From: G020354645 sp050053515
Lineage (GTDB): Bacteria; Desulfobacterota; Desulfobacteria; Desulfobacterales; G020354645
Direction: 5' to 3'
Assembly: GCA_050053515.1 (NCBI GenBank)
Contig: JASFTQ010000037.1
Coordinates: 1-20,728, forward strand
DNA length: 20,728 nt
Part shown: in pieces, positions 1-6,538 of the stretch
Layout of the letters: the number at the start of each line of letters is the position of its first letter
Position numbering within the stretch: the first letter of the stretch is position 1
Notes under the pieces: model-generated
Databases searched by the model: none
What the model was told of the DNA's origin: nothing
What the model saw: only the letters and a program-made list of their open reading frames with translations
Made by a program: the position numbers and the translations under genes

Positions 1-1
1 G

Positions 2-1096
2 GGTGAAAAAGTCGCCGTCATCGGGACAAGCCTCAGCGCCATAGAAACAGTATTAACACTTACTTCAGATGGTCAATTTGTTCTGAATGATTCTGCTGAA
101 ATCACGTATGCACCCTCACGGAATCCAAGAAAATTTGTCCTCTACTCCAGGAGGGGGCTGCTGCCAAAAGTCAGAGGCAAGATGGGGAGGTATAAAAACA
201 AGTTTCTGACGATTGAAAATGTACAACGACTCAGCGCTGTGAACCATAACGGCTTGTCTCTTGAGGCCATGTTTCAGTTGTTGAATTCAGAGCTGCAAGC
301 CGCCTATGGTCACCCTTTCGAATGGGCAGAAGTATTAAATCCGGGGCGGAGGCCGGCAGATCTGCTGGAGAAATATTTGAAAGATGCAAAAAATGGGGAT
401 GGTCCCGATGGGGAACTTATTTGGCAAACCGTTCTTCACCAGGCCTTTCCGATGGCGAGAAAGTTTTATCTAAAATTGACACTGGAGGATAAAAAGCGTT
501 TTGACAAAGATTATACCACTTTGTTTTTCACTCATGCAGCCATGCAACCGGCCATAAATGCCGAAAAACTACTGGCCCTCATGAAGGCCGGTATTGCTGC
601 GGTATTCAAACTCGGCGTCGATTATCAATTCTTAAAGAATGACATAACAGGATGCTATGAATTCATTTATCAGAACTCCAGGGGCAAGCTGAGAAGAGAT
701 GTTTACCGGTATGTCGTCAATGCCCGCGGGCAGGAAAAATCGTTAGAGACAAACCCTTCGGCTTTGGTCAAAAATTTACTGAGTTCCGGAGCAATTCAAA
801 TAGAAGAACGCCGGCATGGCCCCATTACGGCAAGGCCGCCCCAAAAGGGTGCATCTGATCCGGCAGCCGGACTGCACTCATATAAAACCGGAAGCATCTG
901 GATAGATCCCCACACGCATGGTATTATGAAAAAGGGATCTGATGGGAGGGGGACACCGTCGAATGCAATCTATGCTGTTGGAGCCATGACCCGGGGGCAG
1001 ATAATAGATGCCAGCATGGCACATGGAATTGCGCAGTCAACAGCCACAATCGCACAAGATTGGGTCGATTATCTGGTGCAAATCATGCCCCCATGA
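2..1096 (+). CDS. FAD/NAD(P)-binding family protein, 5' end outside window
   Basis: The reading frame is open from the first complete codon at base 2, so the start lies upstream of the window and 364 residues are visible. The first visible residues read VAVIGTSLSAIE, a Rossmann-type dinucleotide-binding turn with the small-residue pattern usual for the second nucleotide site of FAD-NAD(P)-binding proteins. About 40 residues later comes LYSRRGLLPKVRG, a phrase typical of the uncharacterised FAD-NAD(P)-binding family (PF13454-like). Near the C-terminus IYAVGAMTRGQ resembles the final FAD-contacting strand, where the protein reports 'name-GA-range' in this fold, and a helix (ASMAHGIAQSTATIAQDWVDYL) follows. 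The substrate cannot be read from sequence; members are cytoplasmic flavoproteins, often next to siderophore or secondary-metabolism genes. No downstream partner is on the same strand within 1.2 kb, so it ends its transcription unit here. Confidence 0.8.
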   Translation, partial: GEKVAVIGTSLSAIETVLTLTSDGQFVLNDSAEITYAPSRNPRKFVLYSRRGLLPKVRGKMGRYKNKFLTIENVQRLSAVNHNGLSLEAMFQLLNSELQAAYGHPFEWAEVLNPGRRPADLLEKYLKDAKNGDGPDGELIWQTVLHQAFPMARKFYLKLTLEDKKRFDKDYTTLFFTHAAMQPAINAEKLLALMKAGIAAVFKLGVDYQFLKNDITGCYEFIYQNSRGKLRRDVYRYVVNARGQEKSLETNPSALVKNLLSSGAIQIEERRHGPITARPPQKGASDPAAGLHSYKTGSIWIDPHTHGIMKKGSDGRGTPSNAIYAVGAMTRGQIIDASMAHGIAQSTATIAQDWVDYLVQIMPP

Positions 1097-1266
1097 TGCC
1101 CGAAGACCGGGGTTCGCAAAATTCTTCAATTCATCAGGCTTACAGATACTGCATCTTTCAGGATTTGCCAATGTTTTTAGCTGCTAGAAGATCACGCGGA
1201 TGAAACCCTTATGCTTTGACCAGGCTTGTCTTAATTTTAAAAGGTGAGCGGTTGACAAACAGAATA

Positions 1267-1449
1267 TCATTCGCCATCAATTTTAAGCACAATCTTTTCA
1301 AAACACCTCCCACAGCGCAATTCTTTTTCAGTAATCTCCAAGCAATTTTGAGGTGTTCTCAATGACCAACCACAATTTTCACATTTAAGAATTAAGATGT
1401 TGGTTTCTTCACTCTGTCCTGACACCGAGGAAGCTGTGGCGCCCATCAT
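1267..1449 (-). CDS. Small zinc-ribbon protein (60 aa)
   Basis: This 60-residue protein carries two CxxC knuckles, CENCGW at about residues 23-28 and CGRC at about 46-49, separated by 19 residues. That is the layout of a small zinc ribbon (Com-like or rubredoxin-like) that binds one zinc ion. The N-terminal 20 residues (MMGATASSVSGQSEETNILI) are low complexity, so an internal start is possible, but two tandem ATG codons at 1447-1449 and 1444-1446 with a weak AAGG upstream make the called start acceptable. The stop is TGA. The gene sits alone on the minus strand, convergent with the flavoprotein, and an inverted-repeat element begins about 55 bp upstream. Function is unknown; members of such families bind nucleic acid or act as small regulators. 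The cysteine spacing is the main argument that it is real. Confidence 0.5.
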   Translation of the reverse strand: MMGATASSVSGQSEETNILILKCENCGWSLRTPQNCLEITEKELRCGRCFEKIVLKIDGE

Positions 1450-1505
1450 GATTTTGACCTTAAGGTTGGCTGTTAAATTTCAAGGGGAAGACCCTTTAGA
1501 GTGAT

Positions 1506-1782
1506 TGTCAAAATAATATTCCGATAGGCCGAAGTACAGGCCGGGGGTAAATTTTTATCGCCAAGCTGAATAGCCCGGTGATTCTAAGCCACAAAGGGTT
1601 GTTGTTGCCGGGATAGGCAAACGACGGTGAGTCTTTGTGACAACCACCACTAGCAGGGGGGTAATTGATAGTAAATGGCCATTTGCGAGCCAATGGGGCG
1701 GTGATCGTGCATCTTGACGACAAAAATTTACCCCCTGCCTGCACCTCCTGATTCCTCGTTATTTCGGAACATTATTTTGACA
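1506..1782. mobile_element. MITE-like element with terminal inverted repeats
   Basis: The stretch is bounded by 19-bp ends, TGTCAAAATAATATTCCGA at 1506-1524 and its reverse complement with one mismatch at 1764-1782. A second pair of matching arms lies inside: GGGGGTAAATTTTTATCG at about 1538-1555 pairs with GACAAAAATTTACCCCC at about 1718-1735. There is no transposase; the only open frame inside (about 78 codons, minus strand, GTG start) looks like chance. The 277-bp length, paired ends and absence of coding capacity fit a non-autonomous insertion (MITE-like) or the fused ends of a deleted insertion sequence. I could not find a convincing target-site duplication in the flanks, so the exact boundaries and parent family are undetermined. 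Confidence 0.6.
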
Positions 1783-2313
1783 TTCGCTATAACCCATCTT
1801 AGTTCAAAAGCGATTTCCATGCCAAAATATGGTTTTTCCCATAAAAGTTGAATTCGATAAATTTTCAGTTATATAGGGGAATTTAGCCGAAACCGTTTGG
1901 GCAAAAAACTTTACAAGAATGTAATTTGTCAAAATAAATTAACAAATTTGTAGGACTATATGACTTGACTGCCATAGGCTTGGATATTCGGACATTGACC
2001 GGAATTGTGATATCTCAATGTCCCGGCACTTGACATCAACATGAGAACACTGGTGTTGCTTACTTATTGCAAAGAATTCATCAAATATGAAACTCGCCGC
2101 TTTTCGATCGTAACTTTTACTGCCCCCTTATCGGGTCCGCTCCGGTAACTGCCTTCACAAATACCATCTTTGATTTTATGTGAAGATTAATGCGTGCTCA
2201 TGAAAACCCGGCGCTTTGGTATTGATATTTGGTGTGAATTCTTCTATCTAAAATCTCTATAAATAGTGTGGATTCATTACAACGGTCAGCTGTCTACTTA
2301 GAGGAGGAAAAGC
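1783..2313. other. AT-rich gene-free interval upstream of the DUF1847 gene
   Basis: About 530 bases carry no convincing gene on either strand. Two local structures are visible. TGTCAAAATAA at 1927-1937 repeats the outer end of the neighbouring inverted-repeat element, so it may mark an older insertion remnant. A 9-bp perfect inverted repeat, GGACATTGA at 1990-1998 and TCAATGTCC at 2015-2023, encloses 16 nt and could be an operator or RNA hairpin; it is not followed by a T-run, so it is not a standard terminator. The last bases hold a strong AGGAGG ribosome binding site (2301-2306), 7 nt before the next start codon. I find no clear promoter pair for that gene. Confidence 0.45.
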
Positions 2314-2997
2314 ATGGACACTGAATTGCCGGGATGTGCCCGCTGCACCTTTCAAACTCAGGATCGCCTGTGTCAGCAAGAAAATGGAAAATCCCCCCCA
2401 TTCTGTGCCACTCGGAATTACAGGGATGTTATTAACAAGGCTCTGGAGGAATTGAAAAAACCGGACATCCTGGAATTCGCCAGACAGGCTTCCATTCAGG
2501 AGGGGGAAGGGTACGTCAACCGAGAGCTCGGGTACGATCAGGTGAAAGCTTCCAAACCGCGCATCATGGAAACCATCGAGTTTGCACACAGAATGAATTA
2601 TCGGCGGATCGGGTTGGTGTTTTGTATCGGTCTTGTAAATGAGGCCAAAGTTGTCGAAAACTTGCTTTCCGCAGAGGGATTTGAGGTCATCTCAGCCCTA
2701 TGCAAGCTGGGCCGCGAACCTAAAGAGACGATTGGTGTTCGCGACGATCAGAAAATTCGGATAGGATGTTTTGAGTCCATGTGTAATCCCATCGCCCAGG
2801 CCTTTGTGCTAAACAGCGAGAATACGGAGTTTAACATCGTGATGGGTCTGTGTGTGGGGCATGACTCCTTGTTTCTGAAATACGCCGATGCACCCTGTAC
2901 CGTTCTGGCCGCCAAAGATCGTGTGCTGGGCCACAATCCTTTAGCAGCGATCTATACGATCAACAGTTACTACCGCTCTTTAAAAAAGAAAACATGA
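2314..2997 (+). CDS. DUF1847 family Cys-rich protein
   Basis: The 227-residue product matches the DUF1847 family in length and landmarks. An N-terminal cysteine cluster C8-x2-C11-x8-C20-x10-C31 probably binds a metal. A central block (RIGLVFCIGLVNEA) looks like a Rossmann-type strand and turn, and two further cysteine-containing blocks, GCFESMCNP near residue 152 and GLCVGHDSLF near residue 178, are characteristic of the family. There is no signal peptide, so it is cytoplasmic. The start is secure because AGGAGG lies 7 nt upstream. No reaction has been assigned to DUF1847; members occur mainly in strict anaerobes. It is convergent with the UroD-fold methyltransferase-like gene, with only 21 nt between the two stops, so they need not be co-transcribed. 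Family call is from recognised motifs, function is not inferred. Confidence 0.8.
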   Translation: MDTELPGCARCTFQTQDRLCQQENGKSPPFCATRNYRDVINKALEELKKPDILEFARQASIQEGEGYVNRELGYDQVKASKPRIMETIEFAHRMNYRRIGLVFCIGLVNEAKVVENLLSAEGFEVISALCKLGREPKETIGVRDDQKIRIGCFESMCNPIAQAFVLNSENTEFNIVMGLCVGHDSLFLKYADAPCTVLAAKDRVLGHNPLAAIYTINSYYRSLKKKT

Positions 2998-3018
2998 CCA
3001 TTGTTGATGAAAACGGTC

Positions 3019-4110
3019 TTAAGGTTTGAGCGTTGCCAAAGAGTCCTCGAAAAGTTCAGGTCGCTTTTCCCTCAACTTGGACATAAACTCCCGGCTGAAT
3101 TGACGGCCGTAATTAAAGAAATGCTCGATCCGGTCTTCCGTCGAGTCGAGAGGAATTTCACATCCGGAAGCCAAAATGTAACCTCTGCCCCCGGCAGCTG
3201 TTTCAATGCAATTGCGTATAGCCTGTTCGATGTCCCCACGACTGCCGTCGGCAAACAGGCTGGTGTGAACATTGCCCATTGCGGTTACCCTGCCGGCGGA
3301 CAGCTCCACCAGGTTTTTTAAGGAAGAAGGTGCGTCCAGGCTCAAAATGCTGATATTTGAATCCAGTATCTCTTCCATCACGGGATCGATGTAGCCGCAT
3401 ATATGCAGTGCCGTAAGTGCTCCTTTGGATCTAAAGTAGCCGCAAAGCTCTTTGTGATAAGGTTTTATAAACTCTTTGAAAATTGTCGGAGATATGAGGC
3501 TGCATGATGCGGCGGCCTCGCCGAGTGAGGGCGCAAATCCTGCTTCTATCAGAGCATCTCCCACCGTTTTGACCACCTCGGTGGTAAAGTTCATAAGTTC
3601 ATGAACGAACTCAGGGTCGTCAACGGTGTCCATCAAAAGTGATTCGACACCCCTGAGATGGATAGCAATATTCCAGGGTCCGGAATGCCCCAATCCCACA
3701 GTCGCCGTCTTTCTCACCCGAGAAGATACCCCCTGGCACACTTCCATGAAATAAGGGATTCTGCCATCCTTTGAGGGATCGGGTATCTTCAACCGGGCAA
3801 GTTGTGACTTATTTTCCAAAAGAAGCAATTTGGGGTGTGAGGTGCGGTCATCAAAAAATTCCAGCTTGCATCCAAGCGCTTCGGCTTCCAGGTAAATATC
3901 GTTATATACGATAAGGCTGTCAGGTTTGAATCGATGGTAAAAGGCCAAGTGAGCTTCTACGCTTTTTTTAGCATCCGTAAGAATTTCCTTTATTGTGTAA
4001 TGCGCCAGCCGAGAACAGTAAGGGCCAGTGAGCACAGTCAACGGCAACCGGTCTGCGTAAAGGCGTTTCAGAGCGGAAACCATATAATATTTGCCGTTTG
4101 GTTCTCTCAC
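3019..4110 (-). CDS. Uroporphyrinogen decarboxylase-fold protein, MtaA/MtbA-like corrinoid methyltransferase
   Basis: The 363-residue protein belongs to the URO-D superfamily. In the C-terminal half it has LHICGYIDP with His236 and Cys238, followed by ASGCEIP with Cys317. This His-x-Cys...Cys set is the zinc site of the methylcobamide:thiol methyltransferases (MtaA, MtbA, CmuA type), and true heme-pathway HemE lacks it. GEAAASCSLISP around residues 198-209 and MGNVHTSLFADG around 278-289 also match this branch. The predicted role is transfer of a methyl group between a corrinoid protein and a thiol or similar acceptor in the cytoplasm. The start codon is GTG at 4108-4110 with AAAGGAA about 9 nt upstream. 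No corrinoid protein or reactivase gene is present nearby, so the substrate cannot be assigned and partners must be elsewhere in the genome. Confidence 0.82.
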   Translation of the reverse strand: MREPNGKYYMVSALKRLYADRLPLTVLTGPYCSRLAHYTIKEILTDAKKSVEAHLAFYHRFKPDSLIVYNDIYLEAEALGCKLEFFDDRTSHPKLLLLENKSQLARLKIPDPSKDGRIPYFMEVCQGVSSRVRKTATVGLGHSGPWNIAIHLRGVESLLMDTVDDPEFVHELMNFTTEVVKTVGDALIEAGFAPSLGEAAASCSLISPTIFKEFIKPYHKELCGYFRSKGALTALHICGYIDPVMEEILDSNISILSLDAPSSLKNLVELSAGRVTAMGNVHTSLFADGSRGDIEQAIRNCIETAAGGRGYILASGCEIPLDSTEDRIEHFFNYGRQFSREFMSKLREKRPELFEDSLATLKP

Positions 4111-4338
4111 AAAAGCTATTCCTTTCTCAGAGGCGGTTGCACAGCCAGTTTGACGCTATGCCTCCCGGAGTTCTTGATCAGAGGCAATGACTTAGCCCTC
4201 GGTTAAAGCCTTGCAACTTGCGGGCACATGTGAGATTTTCACTTAAGTGCTGCGAAACGCAATATAACGACAACACATTGGCATTTAAATAGCCCCCATT
4301 TTTTAAGTCAAGAAAATTTTAGACAACCGGAAGCACAA

Positions 4339-4617
4339 TTGACTGGCGGCTCAAATTTTGAAAACATTGACGGCATCCTCACAATATTTGCAGAGGGTTA
4401 AAATCGGAAAATTCAAGATAAATTGCTGGAGAGAGAGTCGTTGCTGTGGGACATATTGACCGAGGGGGTTAAAAGTTTTGGGGAGCTGACCCGGGCACTT
4501 TTCCCGAATCCTCTTCTTCATTTTTTCCCGGGGTGCACCGTTAGGGAGAGTCATCTGATTAAACTCGAAAGTGACGGTGTGATCAAAAGAAAAGAATACC
4601 AGATTGTTCTGGTTTGA
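4339..4617 (+). pseudogene. Remnant of MBL-fold hydrolase C-terminal winged-helix domain
   Basis: From 4402 to 4617 the frame encodes NRKIQDKLLERESLLWDIL, then EGVKSFGELTRALFPNP and ESHLIKLESDGVIKR. This is the typical C-terminal helix and winged-helix region of metallo-beta-lactamase-fold hydrolases (LACTB2-like), where a 'REREIL..L..G..t..EL...LyP' stretch is followed by 'ahL.kLe.eGrv.r'. Upstream the same frame continues for 20 codons from 4339 but is broken by a TAA at 4399-4401, and no zinc-ligand HxHxDH region is present anywhere before it. A TTG at 4423 could in principle start a 64-residue product, but no ribosome binding site precedes it. I read it as the 3' end of a deleted and decayed gene; an independently translated small winged-helix protein is the alternative. 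Confidence 0.5.
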
Positions 4618-4642
4618 ACCGATTAACAAAACGCATAAACGT

Positions 4643-5239
4643 ATGCCCGTCCCCTATTTTCGAAAAATTTTTCACCGGAAAAGTACCGCTGTGAAAAATG
4701 CCGAGCAGGTCCGGGAAGTTTTGCAGAGAGCCAAACAGATTGCTTACCGTAACCCGGCAGCTGCAATAAAGCTTCTGCGTCGCCAGCGTACCTCAGAGAC
4801 TTTTCAGAAGATGACAAAGATTGGCGGCGAACTGCATGATGAATTTCGAAAAGTCATACTGCTGCTATGGTCCCTCGGCAGATCAAGAGAAATTCCCCCT
4901 AAACTTCCCTCGGTCGCCATGGTCCCCTGGCAGCACGTGAAGAGTCTGCAGGATCTTTTTTATGCTGCCAACACGATAGAGGAGGACATCGTATATCTTG
5001 TTTCATCTCATCCGATGTTTGATGCAGATGCTTTGACGCAACTCGATTTCCTGCGTCAGTTAGCAGATTTCCGGGTGGTGATGGTGATCGGGAGGCTCAC
5101 TGACAGATGGCTGGGGCCAGTGCTTATTCGCAAGTCATTCATCCGAATGGCCGGCCAATCATTGAAACCGTCCAAAAAGGAAATGCTTCGGGAGTTGTTA
5201 GGCTTTGCAAAAAATCAAGGATTTACGGTGAAGGGCTGA
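4643..5239 (+). CDS. Hypothetical protein, unrecognised (199 aa)
   Basis: The frame is open from 4604 to 5239. I place the start at the first ATG, 4643, giving 198-199 residues, but no Shine-Dalgarno sequence precedes it and an upstream TTG at 4604 would overlap the preceding remnant, so the start is uncertain. The product is basic at its N-terminus (PYFRKIFHRKST), helical through the middle, and ends in KPSKKEMLRELLGFAKNQGF. Around residues 110-165, VYLVSSHPMFD is followed about 30 residues later by LGPVLIRKSFIRM. This spacing faintly recalls motifs I and II of glycerol-3-phosphate acyltransferases, but the catalytic HxxxxD pattern is not kept and the protein stops soon afterwards. That resemblance is tentative; the gene could be a relic like its upstream neighbour. 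No signal peptide or membrane segment is seen. Confidence 0.45.
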   Translation: MPVPYFRKIFHRKSTAVKNAEQVREVLQRAKQIAYRNPAAAIKLLRRQRTSETFQKMTKIGGELHDEFRKVILLLWSLGRSREIPPKLPSVAMVPWQHVKSLQDLFYAANTIEEDIVYLVSSHPMFDADALTQLDFLRQLADFRVVMVIGRLTDRWLGPVLIRKSFIRMAGQSLKPSKKEMLRELLGFAKNQGFTVKG

Positions 5240-5311
5240 GAACAAGAACATCTATGATCGAAACTCACCGACTCTATTTCCAGGATAGCCTAAATCTTGT
5301 GTGCCTTAAAT

Positions 5312-6427
5312 ATGAATTTTGCCTACCTTCAAAGAGAACTTGATTATTATAAAAAATTTGTCCCGGTAAATTTTGCGTGTGAACGCCAGCGATTCTTTGA
5401 GCACATTGAAAATAATAAACCCTATAACCCTGTATTCACATACAATGATCGACTAACGGTAACAGACTATGAAGGGATAAAAGACGCTTTGAAGAAAGAA
5501 AAAGACAAAGATGCCCTTATCGACGAGTTCATAGCGGTCTATTTGGTTGTCGCTGATATCATGATTGCGTGGAGACAGGGTAATTATGAAGACCTGTCAA
5601 CCCTGTCGGGTATAATTTTCGGCGCATCAAGTGAATTTGACATCAGCCAAACGATCGCGGAATACCAGAAATTAACCTCCTTGGCCCAGGCCTCAAGTGA
5701 AATTTACACGGATCGTCAAATTGGTGATAAATTTTTGGAAGAATTAAAAAATCGGAATTGGGATGGATGGTCCGTTGAATATGATGAAGCCAGCGGCGGA
5801 GAGGTATCTATCTACGAGGCCGAAAAGAAAGTAGTCATAAGAACCGGCGCAACATCAACCAGGACCGGTTTGGAGTGCTCTTTAACGCATGAACTTGACG
5901 GTCATGCTGTCCAGGCGTTCAATGCAATGTCTCATAAACATTACCGTCAGTGGTTGTTGTCATATCTCGGCACTGAAAAGCAATACGAAGGATATGCCAC
6001 ATTTGTGGTGATCAACAACCTTTCTATCCCCCATATTTTATCGGAACTCGCATATAATTATGCATTAATTATCGCTACTTGCCGTGCCCAAAAATCCTCT
6101 TTTTACGAGACATATCGAAAAATATTTAAATTGAGCGGTGATAAAAATGTTTCTTGGTCTGCTGCTTACAAGGCCAAAAGGGGTTTTCAAGATACCGCCA
6201 GCCCGGGTTGCTTTCAAAAGGAAAACGCCTATTTGCTGGGAGCTTTGGAAATTTTACAGCTGGTGGAAGAGAACAAAGATAATTATTACAGGCTTTCGCA
6301 GGGGTGTTTTCCGCTAAGCGCCATCGGCTTGATTTCCAACAAAAAACCCAAATGGACAAGTGTAAAAGATTCTAATAAAGACACGCAGGCGTATTTTAAA
6401 CGTAAGATACAAATCATTAAAAAATAA
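5312..6427 (+). CDS. DUF1704 family putative zinc metallopeptidase (QEGLA/MATCAP-like)
   Basis: I recognise the DUF1704 family (called 'flavohemoglobin expression-modulating QEGLA motif' protein in bacteria, related to eukaryotic tubulin carboxypeptidase MATCAP). HELDGH at residues 193-198 gives the HExxxH zinc motif, preceded by TSTRTGLECSLT, and YEGYA at about 225-229 corresponds to the EGL(A) motif that supplies the third ligand Glu226. The predicted activity is peptide or protein hydrolysis, but no bacterial substrate is established. I chose ATG at 5312 (MNFAYLQREL) rather than the upstream TTG at 5297; neither has a good ribosome binding site. The motif reads YEGYA instead of the usual QEGLA/EEGLA and at 371 residues it is on the short side. 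It has no signal peptide. Upstream spacing of 72 nt makes co-transcription with the preceding hypothetical possible. Confidence 0.75.
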   Translation: MNFAYLQRELDYYKKFVPVNFACERQRFFEHIENNKPYNPVFTYNDRLTVTDYEGIKDALKKEKDKDALIDEFIAVYLVVADIMIAWRQGNYEDLSTLSGIIFGASSEFDISQTIAEYQKLTSLAQASSEIYTDRQIGDKFLEELKNRNWDGWSVEYDEASGGEVSIYEAEKKVVIRTGATSTRTGLECSLTHELDGHAVQAFNAMSHKHYRQWLLSYLGTEKQYEGYATFVVINNLSIPHILSELAYNYALIIATCRAQKSSFYETYRKIFKLSGDKNVSWSAAYKAKRGFQDTASPGCFQKENAYLLGALEILQLVEENKDNYYRLSQGCFPLSAIGLISNKKPKWTSVKDSNKDTQAYFKRKIQIIKK

Positions 6428-6538
6428 CTGCGCTCATTACTGTCCAAAACGATCATAAAGCCGGCCAACACTATAAATGAAATATGGGTCTTGTCCCATT
6501 ATTCCAAAGCTTTAGCACCCTGCGTGTCGCAGCCCCTG

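Noticed and set aside
1508..1744. 78-codon minus-strand frame starting GTG
   Set aside because: It lies wholly inside the inverted-repeat element, spans both arms and shows no protein-like pattern. The AGGAG upstream is too close to the start to be a good ribosome binding site.
2257..2589. 110-codon minus-strand frame
   Set aside because: It is antisense to the DUF1847 gene, which has a strong ribosome binding site and family motifs.
3001..3321. 106-codon plus-strand frame after the DUF1847 gene
   Set aside because: It is antisense to the zinc-motif end of the methyltransferase-like gene.
4351..4629. 92-codon minus-strand frame
   Set aside because: It is longer than the opposing plus-strand frame, but only the plus strand gives the winged-helix pattern of MBL C-termini.
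6484..6499. ATGGG/CCCAT hairpin between the convergent DUF1704 and lyase genes
   Set aside because: The stem is only 5 bp with no clear T-run, too weak to call a terminator.
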